This document shows positions 31,417-42,534 of a stretch of DNA of 64,000 nucleotides, piece after piece; positions within the stretch are counted from its first letter, which is position 1, and each line of letters starts with the position of its first letter. Origin of the DNA: Effrenium voratum (Eukaryota; Sar; Dinophyceae; Suessiales; Symbiodiniaceae); the NCBI GenBank assembly GCA_963377175.1, contig CAUJNA010003326.1, positions 177,001 to 241,000 on the forward strand, read 5' to 3'. Below the pieces are notes generated by a model, which saw nothing but the letters and a program-made list of their open reading frames with translations, was not told the DNA's origin and ran no database searches. Made by a program: the position numbers and the translations under genes.

Positions 31417-31970
31417 GGCCGACCACTTCGCAGCAGCAGGAGGAACGCCTAGAGGAGCGCGCGCAAGGAAAGGAGGGGGAGGAGGAAAAACCGGAGGAGG
31501 AAAAACCGGAGGAGGAAAAGCTGGTAACGCGAACGTATAAGCGCCGAAAGGTGAAATTGGACCCTGCTGAGCTCCAAACCTTCATAGCTAGCACAAACAA
31601 CTACATAGAGGACGCGAAAAAGTTCCAGGAGTTCTACGCGGAACAGGAGCTACTCGCCAGCCAGCACTACCAGGACGCGAGGTACAAGGCGCTGGCTCAG
31701 CTCGCCACCGACACCACAAGGAGGAACAACAGGGTCCGCGAACTGCAAGAAGAGCTCCAGGTCACCTCCAAAAGCGGGGCATCAGCCAGCAGCAGCAGCA
31801 GCAGCAGTTGGGCCCTTCCTCCAGGCGCATTAGTGCCTGGCAGGGTCGCAGTGTCTCAGCTGCCACCGGCCTCAAAGGCCGTGCAACAGTCCGCAGCCTG
31901 GCAACGGCAACAGCCCGCCGCCCAGCCTCTACCTCCGGGCCCTTGCCGACCTGGATCGCTGGGAAACTAA
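31417..31970 (+). CDS. Insert-borne coding segment with acidic/coiled-coil protein
   Basis: The segment follows a pyrimidine-rich tract and CACAG (31412-31416), a good acceptor, and is open to TAA at 31968-31970. It encodes a Gln/Glu/Lys-rich start with a twice-repeated KPEEE unit, the basic string YKRRKVKLD, then about 80 helical residues (ELQTFIASTNNYIEDAKKF, YKALAQLATDTTRR) and a Ser-rich, Pro/Gln-rich tail. It looks like an early exon of the element's own gene. No family is recognised. The 3' end may be a splice donor before the stop. Confidence 0.4.
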
Positions 31971-33491
31971 CATAACACGCAGGAAAGCAGAGAGAACAGC
32001 AACTAGAATAGCTACAGCTCAGGCAGTCTCTCAACAACAGCCAGCGCACCAAGCAGCACCAAAACAGTACATTTAGGTTCATACGTAAAAAGGGAATACA
32101 AAGGCTTTAGATTTGCAGATGTAGTCTACATATTTTGGGGCTTTCCCAGCTTATAGCCAGGCAAGGCTAGCGGCGCATCATGGCTGAGTCAACTTGTGGC
32201 TCTGCTGAGGACTGGTTCTAGGTCGGATTGTTTGTTGCTTCCATCTCTTCAATTTGCGCGCAGGACTGCTCTGATATCGATATGACTGAGGCCGTGGCTC
32301 CTGTTTTCGAAGGTTGTTTGCTTGTTTTGCGCCGTTCAGGTCGCCAAAGCTATGGGCCACGCGATAAGCCCGCTTATCGGCTTGGCCAGCAGCTCCGCGC
32401 TTAGCGTGGGGGTTAGAAAGCTTATAGTGGCAGTGAACGGGCGCTGGGGCGTGTTTGGGCTTGCTTGCCTAGGTGCTGAAGCGGTTTTTGAAGCGTGCAG
32501 CAAGTTCATCAACCCAATCGCGCAAATCCCCTTGGACTACATTGAGACGACATGCTTCGCGCACGTGCATAGCTGCCTTGAAGTTTTGCGTCCTTTTCTC
32601 AGGTCCCGCGCACGTTTTGCGTTTGCCTTTCAGAGCCCCAGGTGAGTTTGGCGTCTGCAAGACACCAGCCACGAGTGTTTTTGAGGCTGCAGTTGCTTGG
32701 TCGCGCTTGCTGCCTTCGCACGTCCACATCTTTGCATATGGTGCGCCACTCAGGTTTTGCAAGCCGCGCGCTCCATGAAGGAGACCGATGCGGCCCTAGT
32801 GGCAAGCGTGTTGAAACGCTGCTGCTCTCGCACGAGAACGCTCCGGGGCCGTTCGCAGCGCCATGGTTGCTATATGCCATTGTCACTGGGTTAACTTGAG
32901 TTGTTGAATCGGTTTGGGTTAACCTAGCCCAGGTCATCTTATCACCCGCACTTGGACCAGCTGAAGCATTTGACCCCTGCTTATGCTTGCTAGTGAGCGT
33001 TTGCGTGAGACTCAAAATAGGCGCATACTAGAAAACTGAATGCCTGGCCCAGGATCTTGCTCCCATCGCCGAAGAGTGTGCCGGAGCCACCTGCTGGCAT
33101 GCCCGATCCTGAAGACGGGCAACCAAGGCCTTGCAAACTTGATAAACTGTTTCTCCACGCAGCGCACGCAGGAAGCGCGCTGCCGAAGACAGTGCACCTG
33201 CTGCTCGCCCTGAAGTTCCTGAGCCCGGCCCTCAACTAAAAACTGAGAACCAAGTTTTGCTCGCGCGATTTTGCGGTCTCAACTAAATGAGGCCATCGCC
33301 CACTCAAGCCCAACCGCAAGCTGAGAAACGCTCTCGCCTGGAGGCCCTCTGTTCCTTTTCCTTCTTCGGCAGTTTGCCTTGGTTTCGCACCCGGCCCAGG
33401 ACGCCAAGCAGAAGTACGTGCAAGCGTGCCGGGAGCTTTGGGGTGAGGACTGCACCGTTTGAGCCAAGCTACAAAACGAAAAGGGTCTCAA

Positions 33492-33529
33492 ATTCTACTT
33501 TTCAGTAGCTTGCAACTGAAAAGTAGAAT
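33492..33529. repeat. Perfect hairpin H2 (15-bp stem, 8-nt loop)
   Basis: ATTCTACTTTTCAGT, loop AGCTTGCA, ACTGAAAAGTAGAAT. It lies in a tandem duplication of about 57 bp together with H3. Confidence 0.92.
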
Positions 33530-33548
33530 TACTCTAATGGTTTCTCAA

Positions 33549-33586
33549 ATTCTACCTTTCAGTAGCTTACAACTGAAAGGTAGAAT
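33549..33586. repeat. Perfect hairpin H3 (15-bp stem, 8-nt loop)
   Basis: ATTCTACCTTTCAGT, loop AGCTTACA, ACTGAAAGGTAGAAT. Relative to H2, one T-A pair of the stem has become C-G on both arms, so pairing is kept. Confidence 0.92.
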
Positions 33587-33612
33587 TGCTGCTCTAGTGG
33601 TTTTCCCTCTGC

Positions 33613-33960
33613 TTGCGCCGCAGTGGCAAGGAGCCCACAGAAATCCCAAGCGACAACGAGGAGGATGCAGAGATCCTCAACCAGCTCAAGGAGCAGCGGA
33701 ACTTCCTGGACCCGCGCGCGCAGGCTTGGGCTGGGCCTGCACGCATGCCGCCAACCTATTTTTGGCCATTTTGCCAGCGACAGGAGAAACCAAAAGCGAA
33801 GACCAAGGCCAAAGCGAAAGGCAAACCGAAGGCAGCGCCCAAGGAGAAGCCTGCCAAGGCCTACCCAGCTTTTGTAACGAGTTTGTGCCACGTGCGCGCT
33901 GTCTAGGAGCCAAAGAAGGCCCGCGAGCAGTTCGCTCGCCGCTACCGCCCCACGGGCAAG
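33613..33960 (+). CDS. Insert-borne exon-like segments, acidic then Lys/Ala-rich
   Basis: After CGCAG at 33619-33623 the sequence encodes an acidic peptide (SDNEEDAEILNQLKEQR) and, in a second island from about 33780, a Lys/Ala-rich string (KPKAKTKAKAKGKPKAAPKE). The latter resembles the Lys/Ala block at 39215-39290. These are probably separate exons of the same gene. Exact splice sites are not assigned. Confidence 0.3.
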
Positions 33961-34863
33961 GAGGCAGGTGAGAAGTTTGATGGGCTGCGCGGCGCATGGC
34001 ATGAGCCCCTTTGCTCATTTAGCGCAGCCATGCGTATCCCAGCACAAACCGCCCATACGTTTGTGGTTTTGGAATTTCCTGAAAGCCGCAAACTATAGTT
34101 GCGGGGTTCTTGGCAATCTGTGGCTGTGCTTAGGATCATCAAGCCAACCTTGACCGGGCGCTTCGGGGACTCGCAGGCTGGGCCGGCTGCCACACAACAC
34201 GTACGGTTGCAGCATCCTGGCCAGTACGCGTGGTGGGCCCATGCCTTCTGGAAGATCGAGGAGGGCGCAGCTGAGGATGTCGCTAGGCAGTGCGTAGAAC
34301 TTGCCCGTGCCTACATTAATCAGTGATATCTGATCGAGCCAGCGAGTGATAAAACACTTGCGCAGCACGCCTCCACAGCTTGCATCTGCCCATGACACTC
34401 TCACATGTACTTCAGCTGTATGCCCGCCATTGTCCAGGTACAGCGCTCGGATGCCAACACGACGGCGCGGCGACCGGCAGCTCAACAAGTGCCGCCCTCC
34501 CTGCCTCATCAGCCTGCGAAGCTTTTTGCACTTGAATGCTGCGCCGATTGCGATTGCTGGCGCATATATGCTTGGCAGCTGTTTTTGATTTGGGGGAACA
34601 TGGCAGTCTTGAAGCTTCTCGTTTTTGCGCGCCACGCTCAGCTTGGCTTGCTTTGCTGTCTGCCCTGGCTTTGGCTGCCCAGGCTGCTGGTGGTGGAGGC
34701 GCGTGCCTGCCGCCAGCTCATTTTGAGCATGGCGGCTTCCGGGGTCCCCAAATTGGGGATCCTGCTGTGCCTGATGCTGCCAGTGCCTCAGCTAGCTAGT
34801 CGCTTGCCAGGCTTCCCTGCTCAAACTGTGAACCGCCTCAGGGTCTGGAACACGGAGGCCCCG

Positions 34864-36045
34864 GTAACCCCCAAGTTCGATGCGGTGGACTTGTTTTCAG
34901 GATGCGGAAGCATCAAGGCAGCGGCTTTCTTTTCAGTCACTGCACGTCTCACCCCCTTTCGCCAGTTGCCAGGTGGGGCTCTTGTGCCACTCGATGAAAG
35001 TGGCGAGCCATGACCTGGAACTCCACTATGGCATGAATATCTTGGGAAACAGCGGATTCTTGCCAGGGCCCCAGCTAAGCTGGTATGTGTTTGCCCGCTG
35101 CTATGTTAATTTGGCCTGAGGGCCATCCTCTACAGCATTCTTTGCCTGGACGGAGCTGGGCCCAGGCCAGAATTTTGCACTTGAGCTTGAGCCACATGTG
35201 TTGTGAAACAATCGTCATCAAGCCGCGCCACAAATTCATGGCGGTTAATTGTGGCTAAGCTAGCTTGCGCACACGCGCCAGCAAATGCCTATACATGCGC
35301 GCGCGCACACACGCACACACGCGCGAATCCCGGCGCAAGGTTCTTGTTTGCGGCGCCAGTTTGCAGCAGCTGGGTCTGGCTGAATCGATCAACAAGCAAG
35401 CGAAGTTGCCACCTCAGAGCTTGGGGTTCACTAAGAGTTGGTGCTGTTTGTGCTTGAGGCGCGACGGAGCCTTTGGGCTTGGTTTCGCTGCCATGCGTAG
35501 CTTCGGCTAATACGCTGGTTTGTCGGACCGCTTTGGGAAGGTTAGGGGTTTTTCGCTGGCTACATTGACCTTGCGCGTTTCGAAATCGTTTCCTCCTTCA
35601 TTGTTTGTTGCAGGACTATGTTGGCCATGGTGGTGGGCTGGTGGCTCAAATGCACGTGGATACTTGAGCAGCCAGGCTCATCACTTATGATGCTTCATCC
35701 CCGGGCTGTTCAACTGCAATCCTTGATGGGGGTGTACCGCCTGAACCAGTTCTTGGGCAGTTTTGGGCACTGGTGCCCGAAGCTTTGCAGTTTCTACAGC
35801 AACAAGTTCCTCAGTGCAATTGGTCTTGGTTTTCTTTTCAAATGAAGCTTCTTCAGTCCTTTACCCGTTATTGCCCGTGCGTGTTGAGGATTTGGGTTGG
35901 TGGCCTGTACCGCCCTTTCACGCGCGAGCGCCGGGAGATCACCAAAAAAAAGGCGCACGACCTTGGAGTTGCCCCTCCCACCAAGAAGCACAACGGAAAG
36001 GTCTGTGGGTCCAAAACATTGCGCTCAACACAGAACCATGCCTGC
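34864..36045 (+). CDS. Insert-borne exon cluster with divergent methyltransferase-like motifs
   Basis: Four or five islands separated by intron-like DNA read, in order: KFDAVDLFSGCGSIKA (34870-34920), HDLELHYGMNILGNSGFL (35008-35063), FAAPVCSSWVWLNRSTSKR (35345-35403), WILEQPGSSLMMLHPR with FGHWCPKLCSFYSN (35653-35820), and a basic tail RERREITKKKAHDLGV (35922-35970). DLFSGCGS matches motif I of C5-cytosine methyltransferases; the Pro-x-Cys and LEQPGSS strings sit where motifs IV and VI would. The same order occurs in a repeated dinoflagellate gene family that I recall only as uncharacterised. Catalytic competence is doubtful because motif IV is not the usual PPCQ. Exon ends are approximate. 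Confidence 0.45.
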
Positions 36046-36303
36046 ATTATATATCACTTGGCCTACTTAGCTGTTTCAGTGCAAGCCATTGATTCGGTGT
36101 GAGTGCGCCTAGGGCTTACCCAGCTGACTTTGGGGCTGCGGTGGGACAGCTCGTCATTGAGCAGGGCAACAGTACTACGCCGCCCCCGGAACATGCGCTA
36201 CGTTTCATGGCCCATGATGATTTGAAAACAGGGACACTTTCCTTGAATTATCTCAGCTGGTTTTCTTTGGGCCTGACTCTTGCCTGCCGCACTGCTGCAA
36301 CTT

Positions 36304-37215
36304 AGGTATGAGTTGTTCTACAAGCGCAACTCGCGGGAACTGGACTTAGGCGACACCTGGGAAGATGCTCACTAGCAGCAAATAAACCGTCTTGGAACGT
36401 CAACACGTTAACAGTAATCTGTAAGGCGAACCTGTGGGAGCCCTTGATTTACCTGGCCAAGTCGAAGTTTGTGACGCCCCCTTCGGATGGCTGGAGGCCT
36501 TGTTAGCTAGAGGCACTTGTTGCGCTGCTTCGCGCTTACCGCCCGCAGGCAACTCCTCTTCGACCTGAAGCTCTTGAGCTAATTCGGCAATTTGCCGTGC
36601 CTTCGCATTGGCTCATGCTTGTGCGTGAATACATACGTGCATATAATTGAGCATTTGGGGTGCACAGCATTGTTCGTGGTAAAACCAGAATCCAAACCGC
36701 GTGCCGCATTTGCTACAAATTTGGAGTTTGGTAGCGTAGGCGTACTAGGTGTGAGAATTTGTAGCTCCAACAATCAACGCGTTTGTGCTATTTTTTGCGT
36801 CTGGGGCACGCAGGCTAATTTGGGGGCTTCTTGAGAAGAACCTGCGCAGGCAACTAGTTAGCGACCGCCGGCCAAACCTGGCCAAACTGGGACCCGGACG
36901 CCACCCGGACGAAACCGGACGCCGTGATGATAAGTCTTTACTTGGCACCCGTACGCAAACCGGACGAAACCGGACGGACACATTTCTTGCAAATCGGCAA
37001 TCGGTTTTTTCCCACGCTCGCATTAACTGCCTAGTGGCTCAGCAACATTTTGTTGCCTTTTTGGGTTTTGGCGCTACCTCATGGCTTCCAGCCAGTTGCA
37101 GGGACCTCAATATAGTCTTACACAGCAGCCACTTGTAACAGCCAAAACTTGTGCGCAAGGTCAAACGGAAGCTTCCTGAGCGCTATCGGGCACCTGGACC
37201 AGGATCTGGAGAAGC
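36304..37215. other. Insert interior, small exon-like islands and CCGGACG repeats
   Basis: A short open island (36304-36372, YELFYKRNSRELDLGDTWED) follows TTAG and another lies at about 37141-37215 (Lys/Arg-rich). At 36889-36980 the word CCGGACG(A/C) recurs about six times. No domain is recognised. Confidence 0.35.
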
Positions 37216-37511
37216 AGGCGCATAGTTCTGCCACTAGTTGCAGTGCCATATAGTGCGTTTCAGGCGGCTACGTCAAACTGGCTCAGGGCCAAAAAGGAGT
37301 TTCAGGCCGAATTTCTGATAGATGTTTGTTTCGCTCTGTGCGTTCGTGTTAGGCTGCAGCCTTCAAGGAGTTGCCAGACAACCAGCTAGGCGCGTATATG
37401 TAAGGCATTTGTGCTACGCCGCTCACGCGCACCGCAGGTCTGGAGGCGGCGGCAGAGACACAGTTCGATTGCGAAGTGTCTTGGAAACAAACTTTTTCAG
37501 GCTGGCGACCA

Positions 37512-37549
37512 ACTCTAGGATTGAATCTGCACCCATTCAATCCTAGAGT
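37512..37549. repeat. Perfect hairpin H4 (15-bp stem, 8-nt loop)
   Basis: ACTCTAGGATTGAAT, loop CTGCACCC, ATTCAATCCTAGAGT. Confidence 0.92.
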
Positions 37550-37620
37550 ACTACCAGCTTGAAACATATATTATTTGAGCTAGTTTCAACCTTCTTTGAG
37601 TTACGCGTCGCCCTAAGGAA

Positions 37621-38283
37621 ACCCTAGAGAACCTTCTTGAGAAGCAGCTCAACGCGGCCGCCTCTGCCCCAGGCTCCCCCTTCATCGATGATGTGCCCAT
37701 ACGTGCGACCAAGCCCTTCAAAAACCTAGCCGCAAAAAAATCCAAAGCCGCGCCGAAGAAACCACTCAACGAACCAGCAACTGATGGCCTAGAGGAGGAT
37801 GAGGAGGAAAACATGTTGTTGGAGCAACTTCGGAAACTGGACGAGGAGGAGCAGGCACTCAACGCACGCTTGGCAAGAAAGCAACGCGTTAGAGAAGCGA
37901 TAGCAGCTGCGGAGATGCGAAACGCAAAGCTTCGCCGCGGCCTAGCGCATGAGGACTTGAACGCGGTTCTCAAAAATGCGCGCGCTACACCTACAAAGCA
38001 GGAAGTGGTGGTGGATTTGGAGGAGCAACGCACGCCGCCCGCCCAGCCGCCTGTGGCTAAGCCTGAGCTGGCCACACCAACTACAGCAGCTACCACGCCC
38101 GCAAGCACACCGAGCCACCCGAGCCCAGCTTCTCCCAAGCAACCGTCGCCGGCGACCCCCGCTGCACCCGCTGCGCCCACCTCCCAGCCAGCTCCTGCCA
38201 CTGCCCCACCGGGCCAGCCACTGGACCAGTCAACTTCGAGCCCAACCGCTTCGGGTTCTGGGGAGGCACGGCTCACGCAATAA
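37621..38283 (+). CDS. Insert-borne coiled-coil coding segment
   Basis: The frame encodes ETLENLLEKQL, a Lys/Pro/Ala linker, then about 80 heptad-patterned charged residues (EEDEEENMLLEQLRKLDEE, LARKQRVREAIAAAEMR) and a Thr/Pro/Ala-rich tail, ending TAA at 38281-38283. It is the longest uninterrupted coding stretch of the insert on the plus strand. It likely continues the gene that carries the methyltransferase-like exons. The function is unknown. Confidence 0.45.
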   Translation, partial: TLENLLEKQLNAAASAPGSPFIDDVPIRATKPFKNLAAKKSKAAPKKPLNEPATDGLEEDEEENMLLEQLRKLDEEEQALNARLARKQRVREAIAAAEMRNAKLRRGLAHEDLNAVLKNARATPTKQEVVVDLEEQRTPPAQPPVAKPELATPTTAATTPASTPSHPSPASPKQPSPATPAAPAAPTSQPAPATAPPGQPLDQSTSSPTASGSGEARLTQ

Positions 38284-38340
38284 CTCAAATTACTTCTCGT
38301 CCAACCGAGGCAGACGCGCAGCCTACGCAAACCGCTCTTA

Positions 38341-38700
38341 GCTCACTCCGTCGGTGCTGCACCAACCCCAACAGGGGCTCGTTTGAGATGATTTCCGCAT
38401 GGAGGGCTGGGGGCGCTCAGAGGCAAGCCTTGCTGAAAAAGTGGATGTCTTGTCAACAGGATGTTGCTTCGGTTTCCCTGGAAATTATCATCAAGGAGAT
38501 TCAATCAAAGCCTGACCCCCAGCTTCACAGTAGTCTCTTGAAACAATCTCATGCTTGCTCTTAGGTCTGAGGAGTTGAAAACGAATTGGATGAGCGAGGA
38601 AAAGGTTTTGCAGCTCTACTGCAACAACATCGCCAAAGCCGAAGCAGCCATGCGCGAGGCTAAATCTGCTGGGCGTGCCCTAGCCCAACTTTCCCAACTT
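38341..38700 (+). CDS. Insert-borne exon-like segments (ISAWRAGG family region)
   Basis: Two islands are open on the plus strand: NPNRGSFEMISAWRAGGAQR with KKWMSCQQDVASVSLEII (38365-38500), then after a TTAG, EELKTNWMSEEKVLQLY with AKAEAAMREAKSAG (38567-38672). The arrangement of helical, Trp-containing pieces resembles the same uncharacterised dinoflagellate family. Splice sites are not fixed. Confidence 0.35.
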
Positions 38701-38877
38701 TGATTTTTCCATCCAATGAACATGAAATGTTGCTTGAGTATATGTTCTTTTTGGGGCCCTAGATTTTCTATTGGTGCTTGATGTTGCCAAATTGCTCGTG
38801 GTAATGATTTCATTTCCTGAACATTTTCCGGATAGAACAAAACAGTTGCCCTTGAAACGATTTGAGGTTGCAAGGCC

Positions 38878-39648
38878 GACCCCAACGTCTCATCCGCCTT
38901 TGTCTATAAACTGATTGTGGAGGATACTGAGACGGATATCCACAAGCGTGCAGAAGAGTATAAGGCCAAAATCGTCCCTTTGGCGCAAGACCAACGCCCT
39001 GAAGCCAAAGCTCTTTTCTCTGAGTTGACTCTTGTAATGCATTTGGCCTAGCCGTGCATGTCACTGACCGAGCAAATTGAAAATCAGGAGGGGCGCCACA
39101 CCAGCGCTCGCAGATGTGCCTCCGCAGCAGCAAGGGGCTGTTCCTCCAGCCGGCGAAGGCCCTTCATGTTTGCCTTGAGCCAAATTGCGCAAACCCAGAG
39201 TTTTTTTCTCGCAGGCGAGCCGAAAGCAAAGGCCAAAGCAAAGGCTAAGGCCAAAGGCAAGGGAACCAAGACCAAAAAAGACGCTGAGGGGAACCCTATC
39301 GCGGTGTGGGAGCTAAAGAAAATGAAAGCGAGCAACCTCAGCGCGCCTTTCCCGATCGTGCACCGCGGCGAGACCAAAAAATTGGCTGAAAAGGAAATCA
39401 TCGCAAAGGCGGGCGAAACATGTATACTGTTAACTGTGGGGTCTTGCGCTCCAGCTTACGCGAAGGCGGGGGCCTACGCACGCATCGCAGTCAAGATCGC
39501 GGACTACGCAGCTGCCAAGGACGCGATGGACGAGTTGACCGCGGCAAAGAATGCTCTGGAGCAGTGCTGGAAGGCTTGGCCTATGTTTCTTTGTTTGCAC
39601 GTGTTAGTGAATGCTACCCTGCAGCCAGGAAATGAAAGCCGTTTCTGA
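38878..39648 (+). CDS. Insert-borne exon-like segments, Lys/Ala-rich and helical
   Basis: Open islands encode SSAFVYKLIVEDTETDIHKR with EYKAKIVPLAQDQRPEAKAL (38896-39030), then after CGCAG at 39210-39214 a Lys/Ala block (EPKAKAKAKAKAKGKGTKTK) and AVWELKKMKASNLSAPFPIV (39215-39365), then ARIAVKIADYAAAKDAMDEL (39480-39540). The breaks between islands hold T-rich acceptor-like strings. I read these as exons of the element's own gene. Confidence 0.35.
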
Positions 39649-40231
39649 CGATGAGCCTGAACAAATTTGGGGGGACAAGGTTAAGGCTGGTTTTTCTTTT
39701 GCGGGAACGCTTGGGCAAAAACATTGTTGCAGGCTGTGGGGGAGGCATACCTACGCTTCAATCTTAAGGAGGACGCGTGCAGTGCGCTAGCATGCCTGTA
39801 GCCTTGCCTACTGCCAGGAGTTCGCCAACGGGTGCGCCAAAGCTGTGAGCAACGCCAGCGGGCCCGCTGCTAGCAAGTAGTTCTACATCGGTTTCAATCC
39901 CATTGTGAGATTGTCGGGTTGTACATGCCATGCAAAAAGCATGTCTTGGGGAATTGGCAAATTGCGATCGTAGATCCTGTAGCGTGAAGCCGGGAAGAAA
40001 ACGCTTGCTGCGCTAGACCTGCGTCCCAAATTCTGGTTTTGGAGCATGCCGGGGGGGGGGTGCGATTTCATGGCAAGCCAAGGTGTGTTTTTTTTAATGA
40101 TCCTGAAAGAACAACTGCGCTCGCAGGTGCTAGATCTAGCAGCGGCCATGCTGATGCACCTGAAGATGATACGCCCGCGCCTCAAACGCATTTGTTTAGC
40201 TCGCTGACCCCTGGCCAGGCAACCGCCGCAA

Positions 40232-40810
40232 TTGAAGCCTAATCGCAGGGCAAAGAGAACTTTCAATCAGATCGAGAAACAGAAGGAGAAGGACAAAACG
40301 CGCGCGCCTGCAGTTGAACTACCTGAGTGGGCCCCCTTCAGCAACATAGAGCATCTTGCAGATACACCGGTTGCAAAAACTGCTATGAAGGGATTCCAGC
40401 ACAAGGGGGCCAGCGTGAAGTTTATGTCTGAGATGTGCCGCGCTGCTACCATGGAAGGGTCCCGGCGTCATCAAACAAATGTTTTGGCGGGGGTTCGCTC
40501 TGAGCGTCGCTGGCACGGGCGACTGCGGCGTGACCTACCAGCTGTAACACTGCGGAAGTTGCATGTAGTGGTGAAAGGCAAACTGGTTTACAAGAAATTC
40601 AGCCCCTTCACTCAATTCAGCATTGCGTGCGGCGCAAACTGGGTGTTTGGGTTTTGGGGATTGCTTCGCTTTGACCCAGGCTTTGTCCTCCCCAGCTCCT
40701 TCATGAAATGGCTCAGCACCAGGCCAAAGCTACTCAAAATGCTTTTATTTGGGGACACTTCAGCTGAAGAACGCGAGTTGCTACTTGGACTCAATACCAT
40801 CAATCGGTAG
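40232..40810 (+). CDS. Insert-borne coding segment, 190 codons
   Basis: The segment is open from about 40232 to TAG at 40808-40810 and has uniform coding character: a basic start (RRAKRTFNQIEKQKEKDKTR), then PEWAPFSNIEHLADTPVAKT, FMSEMCRAATMEG, RSERRWHGRLRRDLPAVTLR and a Lys/Leu-rich end. The 3' part may be read through only if a donor near 40600 is not used. No known domain is recognised; its position before a YNWLA-type region suggests part of the element's main protein. Confidence 0.4.
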   Translation: MKPNRRAKRTFNQIEKQKEKDKTRAPAVELPEWAPFSNIEHLADTPVAKTAMKGFQHKGASVKFMSEMCRAATMEGSRRHQTNVLAGVRSERRWHGRLRRDLPAVTLRKLHVVVKGKLVYKKFSPFTQFSIACGANWVFGFWGLLRFDPGFVLPSSFMKWLSTRPKLLKMLLFGDTSAEERELLLGLNTINR

Positions 40811-41383
40811 CGTTTTTTTGCAGCGCCTTCAGGTTCAACCAGCGGCTCAACGAATCAGCCATGTACAACAACCGACCAAAGCTAGGAGCCTCCTTACGGA
40901 ACCGCGACCGTTCTAGGCATTGTGTGTTGCAGGACCTTTTGATGTGCCCCTTCGCGTGCATGGCGATGAAGGCCCCTATTTCAAGAAAAGAAACCTTTTG
41001 GTGGTATCTGTCTCAACGCCGTGGAGCCACTCTGGGGAAGCTTAGCCGCAAGCTCCTTTTTACAAACTAAACACGCCAAAACCGCGTGGCCCAGGACACA
41101 TTGTTGACCCGGCTTCCCCTATGCAACTTGGCCGCTCGAGTGTTTTGCGTGCGAGCAGGAAACAATATCACGTCAATTGATGTCAAACAGATATACGCAT
41201 TTTGCCTCGAGGCCTGGTTCCAGGCCACTTCTTGATCACCAGGCAGCTTCAAAAACGAAACAAGTGCCGGAGCACTGTGGATGAGATCATGGATATATTG
41301 GTTGAAGATCTGAACACGCTGCTCCCTGGTTGGAAAGCACAATGAAAAACGCATTGCCGGGAAGCAAAGAATGGCTAGCTAAG

Positions 41384-41510
41384 GGAAATCAATGTTGATG
41401 GCCGAACTGTGCGTGGCAGATACTACGCTATCGGAGGGGACCTGAAGTGGCACCAGCAGGTGTTCCACTTGTCTGGCGCTAAGGGCTCCTTTACCTTGTT
41501 TTTCTGCAGA
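41384..41510 (+). CDS. Insert-borne exon-like segment (DGRTVRGRYYAI)
   Basis: The frame from AAG/GAAATC encodes EINVDGRTVRGRYYAIGGDL, KWHQQVFHLSGAKGSFTLFF and ends near a TTTCTGCAG acceptor-like string. The peptide has a beta-rich look. It is probably one exon; the function is unknown. Confidence 0.3.
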
Positions 41511-41617
41511 AAACATGTGATCTGAGTTTCCGGCACTGGAAAGGGAACGGTGTGGCGAATGGAAACAGGACGGGGCGGCTGGGCGCGCGTAGCGCAACAA
41601 TAGGAAACTAACTCACC

Positions 41618-41658
41618 ATATCAAACAACGAATAGTGACCCGATTCGTTGTTTGATAT
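41618..41658. repeat. Perfect hairpin H5 (16-bp stem, 9-nt loop)
   Basis: ATATCAAACAACGAAT, loop AGTGACCCG, ATTCGTTGTTTGATAT. Confidence 0.92.
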
Positions 41659-41828
41659 CGCTTATAACTAGCAATCTCCGTCTGACATGGAACTTGGTTG
41701 TGCTGAGTTAGCGTGTTAGTGATTTGCAGGATGTGCCACGCTTGCAAGCAACTTGTACGCACTAACCCTGTGAGCCAGAATTTGTTCCGGCTGCTCCGGG
41801 CTTAGGCTGGCAACTACGGCAGACCCGA

Positions 41829-42392
41829 GTGATGGCCTCACGCACTGTAGTGCTGGCTCCAACCATTACCTTAATGTGTTTGGCGACGCCGGCTGGCTCG
41901 GCAGTGAAGAAACAGATGCTGCCCCTATGGCTGGCACGTAAAAGCGATTTTGCACGCGAGCTACACAGCCCAACAACAACCAGAACAAAACAAATAGCCA
42001 AGGAGTTCCGCGCGCTGCTGACCTGCTCCCGCACCTTTGTGACGCCGCTGCTCAAACTGCCGGACTTCTCAGTCACAACAATATTTGATGACCTACTGCA
42101 CGTCGCGCACCGCGGGTTTTCGCCTGACTTGCTGGCTTCAGCCTTGCTGGATGTTTTTGGCGGGGGCGATTCGGCTCTTCGCTGCGCCTTTGATATGGCG
42201 CACGCTTGGTCGCGTGCTGGCGGCCGTAAGTGCGAGCTGTCTTGCGACGAGTTTACGATTGGGGCGGATGAGGGCTACCCAACGCTCTACGCTAAGGGGC
42301 ATGACTGCAAAGTTCTTGTGTTCTGGCTTGCCCCTTGGGCGCGCACTAAGCTCCCGCGAAAAACCCGCTTGCTTGAGCCTATCATTGAATGA
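41829..42392 (+). CDS. Insert-borne coding segment, 187 codons
   Basis: A uniform coding stretch runs to TGA at 42390-42392: PTITLMCLATPAGSAVKKQM, KEFRALLTCSRTFVTPLLKL, DDLLHVAHRGFSPDLLASAL, CELSCDEFTIGADEGYPTLY and KVLVFWLAPWART. Acidic residues in SCDEFTIGADEG could be catalytic, but I cannot align them to a transposase family. The start is likely an acceptor, not an ATG. Confidence 0.45.
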   Translation: MMASRTVVLAPTITLMCLATPAGSAVKKQMLPLWLARKSDFARELHSPTTTRTKQIAKEFRALLTCSRTFVTPLLKLPDFSVTTIFDDLLHVAHRGFSPDLLASALLDVFGGGDSALRCAFDMAHAWSRAGGRKCELSCDEFTIGADEGYPTLYAKGHDCKVLVFWLAPWARTKLPRKTRLLEPIIE

Positions 42393-42534
42393 ATAAGGCT
42401 GAGATCCTTCCGGCTTGGCGTGCTAGTGGGAAACATCATGACCCTGAACATGCTGCTGTTCTCGACGTGCGCCTTTGATAGAATAGGTTAGGCACCCGCA
42501 CCATTAACTGCATATACGCAACTAGCTCAGGACG

